Source of the DNA: Deinandra increscens subsp. villosa
Lineage: Eukaryota; Streptophyta; Magnoliopsida; Asterales; Asteraceae
DNA: 64,000 nucleotides
NCBI GenBank assembly: GCA_039602395.1
Contig: JBCNJP010000007.1
Span: 119,880,957-119,944,956, forward strand
Reading direction: 5' to 3'
The notes beneath the pieces were generated by a model. It was not told the origin of the DNA, ran no database searches, and saw nothing but the letters and a program-made list of their open reading frames with translations. Positions 1 through 12,627 of the stretch are shown here, in pieces. The position numbers and the translations under genes are program-made. The first letter of the stretch is position 1; each line of letters begins with the position of its first letter.

Positions 1-396
1 TTAAACTTGGTTTACAAATTCTATAATTTATAAATTATGCATTATGAAGATGTTAAAAATATTCATTTTTTATTCTTTTATGCATCAATACGTGTAGAAA
101 GTAAAAAAATTAAAAATAAACGAGCTCGAGCTCGCCCGCCCTACTATTATATAACGTGCTGTGCATGAGTACATCACCTACAACAACAAAGATTTCCAAC
201 ATAAATACACCCTTTAGTTCCCCACCTACCCATCAAACCCAAAACTGCAAATAAAACCAAAAAAAAGAAATACAAAGAAACCCCACAAACAGTAATCAAA
301 TCAAATTAGCACATGCATAACATCATAACTAGCCCAAATACATCATTGCATACAAAGTATCAATTAAAGGCACAAAACCAGTAAAATTGATCATAC

Positions 397-2964
397 CTGC
401 TGGAAAGAAAGAACATCAGAACAAAATCGAGTACGCTCGCCTTTATCACACTTGATTGATTTGGAAACATCATGGATTTTCAGTCCACCAGGGAGCATAA
501 TGTCTCTTCCTCCATCCTCATCAATTTCGATCAAACGATAACTTCGATTATGTTGATTACAAGATTTGCATCCCGCGCGTTGCTGCGGAGAGCATTTGTT
601 TAAGTGTCATAAGATAGCCCAGAAAACTAATGTGAAACATTGCATTTTAGTTATGAGCGATGATGTTATGGCACAAAGTTGTTGCCCCTACGAATTACAT
701 TTCTAAATTTAAAGGGCACCTATGTTTAAATCTTTATGTTTAAATCTTTATATATAGAAGGCTCACGTTTACAACCTATATTGGCATGTATTATTAAAGG
801 ATATAGTTGTAGGGTATTATAAAGGGTTATGTGTTGTTGATTTCTATAGAAATAATTTTAATTACATAATTAGAAAGCAACATAGTCGGAAATATTCCAA
901 TCAACATCCATTTAAAATATATATCCTAGTACTACATCAACCGAACCATTGGTTACTTGGCCATCAGGTTGGTTGGAGTGAGGTGGGGCTGAATATATGG
1001 TTCTGACTTGGCTTGGAATGTTGTATGGGTTTTCTTCATTACAGTGATGAAAATAAGCTGATATTTTTGGGGGGAAAAAAATTGAACAAATGAGATGTTT
1101 CTTGAGAAATCATATTTAGATATCTTAAACGAATCATGGAACAAATTAGATTAGCAAATACAAAGAAAGTATCTTCAATCGGATGTGTTTACTTCATTGC
1201 AAATCACTCACCTTATAAATGGTAAACAAAGAAATATGTCTATGGAGAACAAAAGCAACAATACATTTTAAGAATATTTCTTATAGATTGAATATAAGCA
1301 TGTCGGTTGTGCTAATGTGCATAATTGACTTGTGTCCTATCAGTCATTCTCATTCAAGTGGGAACAACACATGGTATTTAAGATTGCATTACGATTGTTA
1401 GTCCATAACAAACGATTCTATGGAAAACTTTGCCCTATGGATTGAGAAACCAAATTGTGTGTCACAGGTAATATTAACTAAAAGTGAACTGAGAAAGCAG
1501 TACTTAGTACTTTGTATTTGTCTACAAAAAGAGATCTAGAGTTTCATATTTTTTTAGCTTTATGACTCGAAGGGAGAAAAAAGAAGCAACTACAAACCGC
1601 AGGACTCTGCTCAGGTAAAAGCATGTGACAACGTGTTAAGTGTCTTAATAGTTCATTTCCTTTTTGTATGCACTCTTGGTCCAAGATAGTCATTTCCTAA
1701 AGTTTTGTGTCACTTAGGTTGCATTTGGTTTGCAGTTAGGAATCGTACTTATGGTTATGGGTTTGATAGTAGGCATGAATGTGAGTGGGTATGAATATTT
1801 GCTGTTGTTTGGTTTATGTACAGGATCTGAATATCATTGCCAAAACTGACAAATTAGATTAGCAAATACAAAGAAAGTATCTTATTGAAAATGTTCAAAC
1901 TCCATAGTTTGTCATGTACGTGCATAAAAATCACAAATTGATGTGTAATTCAAGGGAAACTTATTGTCTAATTCTGATAGGCTCAAATCTACTCTGCCGA
2001 GACAACAAATTTCACCATATAATAATGAAATTTAGTCTAATACATTGTGAAAACAAAATCAATGTTATTGTGATCAGTGATACTAAATGAATGTATCATC
2101 ATGTATGTATGAATTTATACAAATGAAATTGGTGAGTAATCGAATAGATAAAACCGATAAAATATGAATTAGGGCAATTGAAAAGGGAAAATGGGATTGC
2201 CATTGAATTGGTGACATAGATGTACAGGAATTCGTTTAAGAGATAATGATTCAAAATTTATTAGTAATCAGTGAGGAAATCAGTGAAGATTGTTAAAACG
2301 TGTAATAACATGAAATAAGAACTTAGATACTTTAAGTCCCAAAATTGAAGAACGACCCAAAATTGAAGAAGAAATTGATAAACCCTAATTTAAAAAGAAG
2401 AATGAGAATAGAAGGGGAGAACCTGTGATAGTTGATCGGAAAACAATTTCTTGAAAGTATTGCGAGAAATCCTGATGGAGGCAATTGCGAATGCGTGTAT
2501 GTGGATGTATGAGATCGGTGTCGATGTGTAATGGTGAAGGGAATCGCGAAGTGAAGGAGAGTGCAGGAATGTGAATGTGCGGCTGGCGATGAATGAGAAA
2601 GAAATCAGTTTTGAATGGTGTTTGATGGAAGGAAGGCGTGGGTGAATGTTGAAGGAGAAGTGTGAAGTATTAGGGTTGATGGGGAAGGGAAAAGGGCGGT
2701 TATGGTAGGAAAATAAGAAACGCGAAGGAGGAAGAAGGGCGGTTAAGGTAGGAGAAGAAGAAAGGCGCAGGGGACACGTGAGGAAGACACGTGATTTGAG
2801 AAAAACCAAAAGTTGGTAAATGTGTGATAGGGGGAATTAGGCGCGTCGGAGAAATCAGGACCTTTGCGATACTTAAGCCTCAGATCTAACGCGATATCAT
2901 ACCCGCATCCAATCGATTGTATCGCAAAATTGGCAGCTTCTGCAGCCGGAAGCTTAAGCGCCAT
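397..2964 (-). CDS. MACPF-domain protein gene, 5' part only (CAD1/NSL1-like)
   Basis: Two exons are seen on the minus strand. Exon 1 starts with ATG at 2964 and encodes about 34 residues (MALKLPAAEA... then GCGYDIALDLRLKY), the N-terminal block of plant MACPF proteins. Exon 2 (about 582 down to 397) encodes RLIEIDEDGG, an LPGG motif, and SIKCDKGERTR followed by a LSFQQ-type end; it closes at a good GT donor (396-395). Plant members of this family (CAD1, NSL1 and relatives) restrain salicylic-acid-linked cell death; the rest of the MACPF fold lies beyond the left edge. The intron is about 2.3 kb. The exact exon 1 donor is uncertain: GT at 2861-2860 and an earlier GT are both possible, and neither joins perfectly to the AG at 584-583. 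Exon 1 has Arg where the family normally has Cys in its KYCKG motif. The gene may be intact or damaged; the family call itself is firm. Confidence 0.82.
583..2861 (-). other. Large first intron of the MACPF gene
   Basis: About 2.3 kb of AT-rich sequence without a convincing gene. It holds a 35-base direct repeat (1141-1175 and 1849-1883, starting ACAAATTAGATTAGCAAATA) separated by about 700 bp, and between the copies a stretch near 1718-1820 (GGTTGCATTTGGTTTGCAG...) that resembles a worn Tourist-type MITE end. The short ORFs here have no recognisable product. Positions 1-396 continue the next intron of the same gene toward the left edge and hold nothing else I can name. Confidence 0.55.
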
Positions 2965-3500
2965 TTTTAACTTGAAATCGTTCGAAAAACGATCTACAAA
3001 TGCATCGTTTAAAACTCTACGAAGTTAAAAGCTGTGGAAACGGTCGATTTGTGTGTGAAAACTTCCGAGATTTGTTGTGAGATTTCATGCAGGATTGAAG
3101 GGGAAACCCTAGGTGGGTGTGAGATGGATCTGTGGAGTGTGATTCGGGGGGTTTTGGGAGAGTTGACTGAAATGGAAGAAGGTTTGACCCGGAATTCGGT
3201 TTTTAACGAACTTGAGGGTGGAATCTACAGGAGTGAAGATGATTTGGACGTTGATTGTAGTCGCAGTTTCACACTCGCAATCGAATCCAGTGGGGAAGAA
3301 TAATTGTTGGTATAGAAAATAAAAAAGAAAAAGAAAAAGAAAAAGAGAAAGAGAGAGAAAAAGAAAAAGGTGTGGGTTTATATTATTTAACGTGGATGGA
3401 AAAAAAAGAGAGAGAGAAAAAATAGGCTCCATAAGAATTAAATTCGCCAAGTTTTTTATTTCGTAGAAAATCATGTTCGGGTCAAACACTCATCATCAAA
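2965..3500 (-). promoter_or_regulatory. 5' leader / promoter region of the MACPF gene
   Basis: Upstream of the ATG at 2964 the minus strand has a long pyrimidine tract (about 3316-3425 on the plus strand is almost pure A/G: repeated AAAAAG, GAGAGA). Such CT-rich tracts are common around plant transcription starts. No clear TATA box could be assigned. An open frame on the plus strand (3034-3303) has no recognisable domain and overlaps this leader, so I treat it as chance. Confidence 0.4.
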
Positions 3501-3859
3501 GGTTTGTTTACACATTTACACTTTCTTCATTTGGTTTTTCAAAGGAGAAAATGAATAAGTTGTTTTTTAAGTTATTAATTAAAACTAATTGGAAACTCGC
3601 GCGATGTTATGGTAGTGACAATTTATAACGTTGTATTTGTTTTTGTATATGAAATTAAGGGTAAAGTTCTAGTACAAACTAATATTATTGTAAGAACTTA
3701 AGAACTAATGTACAAACCATTAAATATCAATTGAATGAAGGTTATTTAGATAATTTTTATGCTTCTTCTTCTTTTTTCCTTCATGTTTATACACATGATT
3801 GCAACTTAACGACCTAAAAAAACAAAAAACTAAACAAAAATCATTTTCTTTGTTATGTC

Positions 3860-4112
3860 CGACTATGGTGCATATATGCAACATAGAAACATATAATATT
3901 ACATATATGCAACATATAAAACATATAATGTTGCATATATATAACATGGTATGTTGCATATAAAACATATGAAACATACCACGTTGCACATACGAAACAT
4001 ATAATGTTGCATATATGCAACATGGTATGTTGCATATATAAATATGAAACATACCATGTTGCATATATGCAACATTGTATGTTTCATATGTTGCATATAT
4101 GCAACATAGTCG
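3860..4112. repeat. Palindrome-rich array of ATGTTGCATATATGCAACAT-type units
   Basis: About 250 bp made of alternating TGTTGCATATATGCAACA palindromes and GAAACAT / ATGTTTC spacers, bounded by inverted CGACTAT (3860) and ATAGTCG (ending 4112). Almost every 20-40 bases there is a perfect or near-perfect inverted repeat, so the single strand could fold into many small hairpins or one long one. The overlapping ORFs here are low-complexity translations of the repeat and are not genes. It may be an expanded MITE core or a small satellite. Confidence 0.75.
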
Positions 4113-4660
4113 AACAGGGAAAAAAAACAAAAAAAAAACTTTTTTTCTAAGTCATCAGGTGGATATGAGTGGATATACGTGAAATTAAATTAAAAAAATA
4201 TCAAATTACAAAAAAAAAACTTCTTTTGAAATAATTTTCCTTTGGTTCTTACAAGTTTTTACAATAAAAATATGATCTTTACCATAAATATAGTGGATGA
4301 ATTAAATAGAAAGGACAAAATTACTTAACTATCTCTCATTTAAGTTGATTCTTAAGTTCTTACGATAAATAATGGTTCTTACATAAACTTTACCCATGAA
4401 ATTAAAGACAATTTATCATATTTGACTTATTATTTACTTTACTTATATAACATTATTAAATGTTAATGAACATTAAATATATTGTTTAATTTTTTAAATT
4501 TATAAAAAGATAATTTTAATTCCTTTTTTAGAAAACTATTTTACCTTTTAAAACTCTCAAATTGTTAAGTAATTAACAACTTTGACATACTTATACTAAT
4601 TATAATATAGTATAGATACAACTCTTTTAACTCTTTCTTTATTTGTTCTTTGATCACGTT
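4113..4660. other. AT-rich intergenic stretch
   Basis: Strongly AT-rich with poly-A/T runs. No gene, RNA or bounded repeat was recognised. Wording-like repeats such as GGTTCTTAC near 4250 and 4371 hint at an old, eroded insertion around the palindromic array, but no ends could be fixed. Confidence 0.4.
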
Positions 4661-5703
4661 CATGGCTCTTTAAAACACACAAAGAGAGTTACCGAGATGA
4701 AAGTGCACAAATGAACATATTTGTGCTTGCTCATAGTTTATATCCTCTGGCAAACATGCAGACTGTCTATGGTGCATATGGCCTCCAGACGGTCCATTTT
4801 TCCTATTAGGAAAACACGCGGACCTAAACCGGCAAGGCCGCACCCGACCCGGATAGATCAGTTCGAGTATTTCAAAATAGATCGTGCATGCTTGTAAAAT
4901 CATATTTGACTTATTCGTGATAAATCCTGAAAACCTCTTTTCGTTACACGATGCGATCGTTTTAGATAACCTAATTAACAAAACTAGGTTGGTAGTTTAT
5001 CGCGAATCCTTTTAAAATTAACAAAACTCTTTATCAATTTTATGGCTTTTAATATTTCTACTTGGAAAAATTAAAACCAACCTTATAATAACGACTCGGT
5101 ATAAGTATGCCTTTTGAATTAAAACATATTTTAATTATTAACGTTTATTTGAATATTGCGTTATCTAGTTTGGCTAAAGGCATTATTCTAGATAATCAGT
5201 CAACCACAACATACTGAATCGAGCCATTTATGATTGTATGTTTAGTTTCGCTCGAGCAAACGAGCGATACTAAATTAGGTCTATAAGGGACAAGCAACCA
5301 CAGTTCTGGCCCTACTTCTTGATTTCCTTGATTCTTGCGGGATGTCCAAAAGCATCCTTCAACCACCATTCTAGATCCATTCTGACAGTCCTCGTCTTGG
5401 TTGTTCTTCCATGATATAGACTTTGATGCAAATAGATTTACATTTTACAAATTAAATAAAAACCTGACAATATTACCCGAAAAATACATACATAAAAAAC
5501 ATGGAATTAACCATGATCAAAATTAGCCATAACCACAAACAACCATAAACGCAACAATCACAATTAAAACAATTATGAGGTTGATGGCTCGATTTACACA
5601 ATCACAAACGCAAAGGCATAATTATATATATGTCATGATAAATCAGACATATATAAATTCAAGATGACTAATCTAATATTATTTGAATCCTCTCTGATAC
5701 CAC
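4661..5703 (-). mobile_element. Truncated internal leader of a Ty1/Copia element
   Basis: Read on the minus strand, the sequence directly after the LTR end at 5704 is GTGGTATCAGAG, the usual initiator-Met tRNA primer-binding site of plant Copia elements. The roughly 1 kb to its left would be the untranslated leader. No Gag, protease or reverse transcriptase frame survives. The open frame at 4670-4981 (minus) has no recognised domain. The left limit is a guess; no second LTR was found. Confidence 0.5.
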
Positions 5704-5867
5704 TGTTGGGAATCGTCGACTCGTTTAAGTCAAAATTAAATTTTTGACTTTTAATATAGAATCTCATTCTATATATATTGATTTATCAGATATTTTTATA
5801 ACGAATAATCAAATGCGGAAGCGATGAATTTCAGAACTTTTCAATATGAGTCAGGTATTCCATACCA

Positions 5868-7614
5868 TGTAAGGCCCCATTCCCGATTACACGAACCAGA
5901 CGTCGTTTGAAAATCAGAGTTAGAAAATTTCACCATTTAGTTAAGGGTTTCATTCAACATTAAACAATATTTACATAAACATATGTTAATCACGTCAGCG
6001 TCATCTTAGAATACTTCCAAAACATTCACCATAACAAACATGATATAACAATTCTCCAATAACTAGGTGTTTGGTTCATCATTCCCACTATTTGATCCTG
6101 ACCCGTCTACAAATGCTTACTTGCCAATAACACTATTACCACGTTAGTAATAGTTGTATTTCATGTAATCATATCAGCGGAGGAAGTTTCCTCCGTTCCA
6201 GCAAATGAATCCTCCGCTCAGAGCTTATCAGCAGAGGGAGAATCATTTGCTCAGTACATATCAGCAAAGGAAGAATCCTCTGCTCAGAACATATCACCAA
6301 AGGAAGAATCCTCCGCTCAGTACATATCAGCAAAGGAAGAATCCCCCGCTCAGAACATATCAGCAGAGGAAGATTCCTCCGTTCCAGCTCAACCCAAACG
6401 GGTCAACATCATTACACCTCAATTATATCTTCAGCTAAACCCAAACGGGTCACCATCATCTTACTGCATAAATTGAGTCACTTATCATGACCAGATCTAT
6501 CATCTCCCATCATTATCAATTCAATCACTTGTTATCATTTCACTAGCATCGGATATTCTTCTACACACCACTATCTATTACGCAAATAAGTAAACCGCTA
6601 CGTGTTACATTTAAGCTTTGTTCTTGCCTTCCTTTTGATGACATGAGTTTCCTCCCGCTTCACCTATAGTCATCATATTGTTTAGATTACCATAACACAT
6701 TCATGATTCACACAATTATCATATCAACACCTAAACAACTTAGAATTCCACATATACACAACTTCACTCCCATTCAAGCATTTCCTCGAACACCTAGTGT
6801 GCATACTAAGTGTTATTACTATCAAGTATCATATAAGTCACCAATTCACCTCATCCTTGTTATGATATGAAATTCAGCTTCTAACACATAATTTAGCACT
6901 TTTGTCATACAACCAAACTTTCTTAGGAAATTTACCAAACCCAATCACCCAACCATCCCCATATCCTAGAATTCGAAATCTAGGTGATGGGTATGAACAC
7001 CTATCTCACAATCAACTAAACACAAGCAAGATCAATTATGCAAGAACAAATTTGGCATCAAATAGAGTCACAATGACAATTATTACAACTTTCATACATC
7101 AATTAAGCTTCTAGCTTAAATCCACAAAATCACCCTAAAACTAGAAATCACTTACTTGCTCAAAACTCAAGAACCAAGGATGAAATCAAGATGTAGGATG
7201 CTTCCTAAACACGAATTTGACTTCCCCTTCCAGATTTTACACTTCAAAACACTCAATTTTGGTGATTTAGGGAAGAAAATAGTGTGGGTCTCCTCTCCCC
7301 CTCTCCTGGTCACGTTTTTTTGTCTGGGCAAATTCCCAAACTAGTTTTCCCCTCTTAATAAAGTATTTTCATCCAGCCCCCCCCCCCCCCCCAAGTTCTA
7401 AAGATTTATTAATTCTCACCTTAATTAATCAATTTATACATGTAACCCTCCAACTTTCACTAGTTTAGCCATCTATTAATAAGGGTAGTTTAATAACTTA
7501 TAATTCCCATAAAATAACCCGGTTAAAGTTCTAAATCCGCTTATTTCACCAAAACTCAAATAAATCATAAATAGAATTACGCACTCGATTTATTACGAAA
7601 CCCAGGATGTTACA
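5868..7614. mobile_element. Solo LTR, 1747 bp, 5-bp target duplication TACCA
   Basis: Starts TGTAAGGCCCC and ends GATGTTACA. TACCA is present immediately on both sides (5863-5867 and 7615-7619). No internal domain, primer-binding site or coding region separates two copies, so this is best read as a solo LTR left by recombination between two LTRs, probably Ty3/Gypsy. It contains a 33-bp minisatellite (6174-6385) and a run of 16 or so C residues near 7376. Confidence 0.75.
6174..6385 (+). repeat. 33-bp minisatellite inside the solo LTR
   Basis: About six copies of a 33-bp unit with the core CAGCAAAGGAAGAATCCTCC and GCTCAGTACATAT, diverged by a few bases each. Because 33 is a multiple of three, the plus strand reads as a repeated peptide (TYQQRKNPPLR); this is a by-product of the repeat and not evidence for a gene. 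Confidence 0.8.
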
Positions 7615-8280
7615 TACCAGTGATCCAATTACAATAAATTAAGATAAATGTATAAAACACAACCATAGGGTGTTTAGAGATTGACCTTGACGAGACCAAG
7701 ATGAGACAATCTGAATCAACAAACGGATCCACTAGAAATCCTTTGATCACACGTTCAAACAACTTTGAACAATCCGAACCGATCACACTTTAGCTAGTTA
7801 AAGCACCGAGTGAGAATCCGCGACACGACAACGGTCGTGCGGGTCACGGCACGAGATGGCAGCGGCGGCAACCGGGCGACGATCGGCTGGGCCGGTGACG
7901 GCGATGATGGTGGCGTAGGGGTCTGCGCAGAGGGAGGGAACCAGAGAGGTTTCATGGTTAAACTTTTAGGCTTCTTATGTGTAATTAGAGTTAAAATTAA
8001 ACCTGTATTTATAGTAATATAAATTACAGTTAATACAATTATTAACAGTTATAGTTTATATGTTCGAAACATAGCCAATATATCTGATAGATATATATTT
8101 AAATAAATCTCCATGTTTTACTCAACTAATTTAACTTAAAACATTTTATCCGGATAACAATTATTAACGTTTTAATAATTTTACTTTATCCGTTATTTAA
8201 TTTATCATCATAAATTAAATCCCCGTATACGTTATAACGAAATAACGTTTTATTAATATTTTCCCGATTAAATTGTTAAC

Positions 8281-9576
8281 TGTAACACCCACTCCCAGAC
8301 CTGGCTCTATAAGAGGTCACGCATCAGATTTACTCATGAACACAAGGTATTAACAGAGACAACTAAGCAGCGGAAATTTCAAACTTTTATTTATTTGCCA
8401 AGTACTACAAATTAAGTGAGATAATGTACATAAGGCAATACTAACTATTACTACGTTACTTCTATTACTATGCTAGCTTGCCTAAACCTTCCTTCTCCGA
8501 TAGCTTGCCCGTCTAATCCCTTATCACAAGGGTCTTCTCACAACTAGTCGAAGCCTCACCCTGACCTGACATACATATATTTTTGGAAAAGAGTCAGCTT
8601 ACGCTGGTGAGTTCTATATTTTAAAAACTTTACCTCGGCGTGAGGTTTAAAACCTTTGGACCTGCAAGATCCCTTTTTACAAACATTTATCAAGTATAAC
8701 GTATATCAGAATTACATAACATCTATTACACATAAGAAGCCTAAAACCCCAACATATAACATCTATTACATAACACGTAATATTCCTTAACATGAAGTAC
8801 CCTCTATAAAACCAATCATCCCACTATCCCTTCCTATAACCCCAACATCTATTACCAATCTAAACCCTGCTAATGTATAAGCAGAGATACCATTCTTGCT
8901 GGCTGCCGAATTTACCCTTCTAGGGCATTCCCTATAACGGACAGTCACACCGCTTACCTTTTTCTGCTAGCTGCCGAGTTTACCCTTCTAGGGCATTCCC
9001 TATAACAGACAGTAGCTCCCCCTCTCTATTTGTAGTGATCTCTAACCCTATTGAGTAACACTACCTCCTAACTCCCCTTGTACTACTACTCGCCCCTAGT
9101 TAAATACCCAAGTGACTTAGGGTTATTAGTAAACAGCGATAAGGTCTTCATATACTGCAACAAGTGGACATCCCCCAATTTACCATTGGTGTATGTATAC
9201 AGGATGTACTAGCGGCGTATCCTCCATACTTCTGATATACCGGGTAACTATTAGTATTATGCTTATATATAGGAAGTACCAGCGGCGTATCCACCACATA
9301 ATAATAAAGCAAATGTATCACCTGTTCTCATATAATCATACATTTTCACTATAACGTTTACTAATAATTCCTTAATCACTTCACTATTTAATTTCAAAGC
9401 AAGCATACCACATATCATATCACAGTCATTATAATTACTTTATAACACGTATAAATGATTTAACATCATTTTCATATCATATCATATATATATATTGGCC
9501 CAAAAGCCTTTCAACCGATTATCAACTTAACACATTTCACGTTTATGCATTTTAATGCATTTCCATAAGAGTTCAC

Positions 9577-9624
<48 letters not shown>

Positions 9625-11557
9625 CCAACAACAACTTAACAGTTTAATATATAACCATTTAACAATTAACACCTTAATAGTTTAATATATATTCACTCAA
9701 AGACAATATAACAGTATAACACTCTAACAGTTCAGATAGGCAACATTTTAGTTATAAATCATTTAAATGCATTTTATAACATTTGTATGTATGTCAGCCC
9801 GAAAACATTTAAAAAATTTAAGCGTGGGCTCATAGAACTCACCTTATCTCGTTAATCGGTTTACTTGGACAAAACTCCCGCAACGATTCCCGATTTAACC
9901 TAATTGCGTATCGTATGGCGTTAACGCAAGGTTTTATACAATAAACACTCCCTATGTTTATCTTATTATCTTAATATTATGTAGTTATTAAGATTATCCC
10001 TTTTATAGGTCAAAATGACCAAAATGCCCTTTAGGCAGTTATCATTTTCTTTTAACGATAATACAAAGACACGCATTCCTATAAGTAAACGCTCACCCCG
10101 GGATCGCCAGTGAGGTATGCCAGGTCCCAGTTGGGATTTATGCGACACCCCCGCTTTGCCAGAAACCCCAGAGTACAAACGCTTACCCTTCTAGTCCGCA
10201 CGAACTTCTAAATATCCGATTAACTCGACATCTTTAATACTTTGTTAATTATTCATTTTAAACCCATATATACTTATTATATATATAGAAATGTTACCAT
10301 ACCAAAAATTAAGTCCCCATACCCTCCGGATTATTTTATATTAAATAATAAATAATTCAAAACCCTAATTTCCCGTTTTTCTTGTTTCTTTATCAAAACT
10401 CATTTTCTTTTCAAATGAACTTAAGGTATTATCCATTATAACATTTTATAATACGCTTTGAAATATCAAAGCTTAATTCAACACCGTTTACTCAATTTGG
10501 GCAGAACAACGTTATGAAAACCCTAATTTTGACCCGTTAACAAAACCTTTACCAAATCATTTTCCAATTGTGAAATAAATTTAGGGCTTTCTTAAAAGAC
10601 ATTATTTTAGGATTACCTACAAAAATTCAGACCCTAATTCCCACCCGATCACCCAATTTCATCAAAACAAGCCTAAGAACCCTAGTTTTTATACATTTTT
10701 AGAAACCATACTTAGAAATCGAATTAGCAAAAACTGAAAGAGATTATTTTAGACCATACCTAATAGTGCTTGACTGCAGAAATTCAGATCCAAAGCCTTC
10801 ACCGTTTGAGAGAATTGCTCAAAACAAGTTTCGGGTTCAAGAGAGGGTTTTTGGATGAAGAATTGGTGAATTGCGATTTGTTATGGACGAATTGGTCGAG
10901 TATTTATACTGTAGGAGGTCACATTTAGCTTCTAACACGTTGGGTGATGACTATTGTTGGCCGAAAATGACATGAATTGGGGGTAACCGTGGCCTGCAAG
11001 TCGAGAACGTGGCCAAAATCGTGACCAGACACGGGTCGCGTACCGCGACAGACCTTCGCGACCCGCGAGCCAGGTTTGGCGAATTGACAGTTTTGGTCCC
11101 TGCACTTTATTTTTACATTTTAACCCCCTGAACTTCTACTTTTCTATCATTTTATGCACCAAAACATTACGGGACATATTTATAAAAGTTTCTAAGGCTC
11201 ACAGACATGCTCGTTGATATACGTATACATATGTATATATAAATATATATATTTATATATATATATATATTTCATTAATTTACACTTTAGCCCCTCTAAC
11301 TTTACAACACTTATTATTTTATGTTCCGAATCACTTTAGAATATATTTCTAATACTTTTTAAGGCTCGGGATACGTATGATAATATATATATACATAAGT
11401 TTATATCTTTCAATAAATTACAGTTTTAGCCCTCCAACTTTTATCTTATGCATATTAAGCCCTTTCATTTGATATAGCTATCGTTTTACATCTTACAAGT
11501 TTCCTAAACATATTTCTAACACTCTCGAAGGTTCGTGTCTCATAAGATAGTATACAT

Positions 11558-11589
<32 letters not shown>

Positions 11590-12361
11590 GTATATTTACA
11601 CAAATTACACTTTCTACCCTTTTATTTTCTTGTTAATTATTACGTATGTATTTTTCACACGTTTAACTAATTAAACACGTATTACCATATATAGATTCAT
11701 CAAATGAATCTTTCACGTGCATTTATACTATTAAACACATATTTACACATGTATTTCATATAACATAATCACGTAAAGGCATTTTCTTCCGGTTATTTTT
11801 TATTTCTATCATATACACGTTTAACTACGTTTTTCATGCTAACATCATATATATCAATTATATTTGATATAAAACACGCATCTACCTTGTTTCCTTATCT
11901 AATTTATCGTATAACACCACCTTTTATAAGTTTATTACCCGGTAATGGGTAAATATGTATTTTCTATCCGTTTTGTCACGTTTAAGTATCTAACACATAT
12001 GAATCTTTCACATGCATTTATACTATTAAACACATATTTACACATGTATTTCATATAACATAATCACGTAAAGGCATTTTCTTTCGGTTATTTTTTATTT
12101 CTGTTCATATAAACGTTTAACTATGTTTTTCATGCTAACATCATATATATCAATTATCTTTGATATAAAACACGCATCTACCTCATTTCCTTATCTAATT
12201 TATCGTATAACACCACCTTTTATAAGTTTATTACCCGGTAATGGGTAAATATGCATTTTCTATCCGCTTTGTCACGTTTAAGTATCTAACACATATATCA
12301 TATGTACCTATTACACTAGCCACGTATTCTTTATGCATTTATTAAATTTTGGCATGTTACA
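8281..12361. mobile_element. Very long solo LTR-like insertion, 4081 bp, target duplication TTAAC
   Basis: Starts TGTAACACCCAC and ends GCATGTTACA, with TTAAC on both sides (8276-8280 and 12362-12366). No coding domain is present. The termini and GC-rich patch near 11030-11075 (GGGTCGCGTACCGCGACAG) are like the long LTRs of Tekay-type chromoviruses in Asteraceae; this family call is by memory of style. It could be a solo LTR or a non-coding non-autonomous element. It contains a (TA)n tract at about 9578-9620 and the tandem duplication at 11706-12295. Confidence 0.65.
11706..12295. repeat. 295-bp tandem duplication within the long LTR
   Basis: The stretch beginning GAATCTTTCACGTGCATTTA at 11706 is repeated from 12001 (GAATCTTTCACATGCATTTA) with a small number of substitutions over its whole length, up to the shared end TAAGTATCTAACACATAT. 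Two copies are adjacent and in the same orientation. Confidence 0.9.
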
Positions 12362-12627
12362 TTAACCGTTTTAACAATTTTATCAACGTTTACATCTTAA
12401 ACGATCACTGTTCTATTTTGCCTTATTTAATTATTTCTCCAAACAATTAAATTATAATCATCGTTTCGATAAACAATGATTCGCCTAGTGTTGGTTTTGT
12501 GATCAATAATATTTAAATATATAATATTCAAATACTACAACTTGTTCGCCGTCCAGATTGTAACTCTTGGATCGTACCTTTATGATTACGTTGACTAATC
12601 GATAGTCGGACATATCAAAATCCAACA

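Larger units (their letters stand above)
5704..12627 (-). mobile_element. Copia-type LTR (about 1.09 kb) with two nested insertions
   Basis: Begins TGTTGGGAATC at 5704 and ends ATCCAACA at 12627, giving the TGTTGG...CCAACA inverted termini of Copia LTRs; the primer-binding site lies just left of 5704, so the element runs on the minus strand and this is its 5' LTR. Removing the insertions at 5868-7614 and 8281-12361 with their 5-bp duplications leaves about 1.09 kb. Two open-frame-like GC-rich bits (e.g. 7810-8022) lie inside the LTR and are not genes. Confidence 0.65.

Noticed and set aside
3034..3303. Open frame of 89 codons on the plus strand
   Set aside because: No recognisable domain and it overlaps the leader of the MACPF gene on the other strand.
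3720..4130. Three overlapping Cys/Tyr/Met-rich open frames
   Set aside because: They are translations of the palindromic ATGTTGCAT repeat.
5690..5704. TGGTATCAGAG-type words (also at 26911 and 57596) as tRNA genes
   Set aside because: They are primer-binding sites beside LTR ends; no cloverleaf can be formed.
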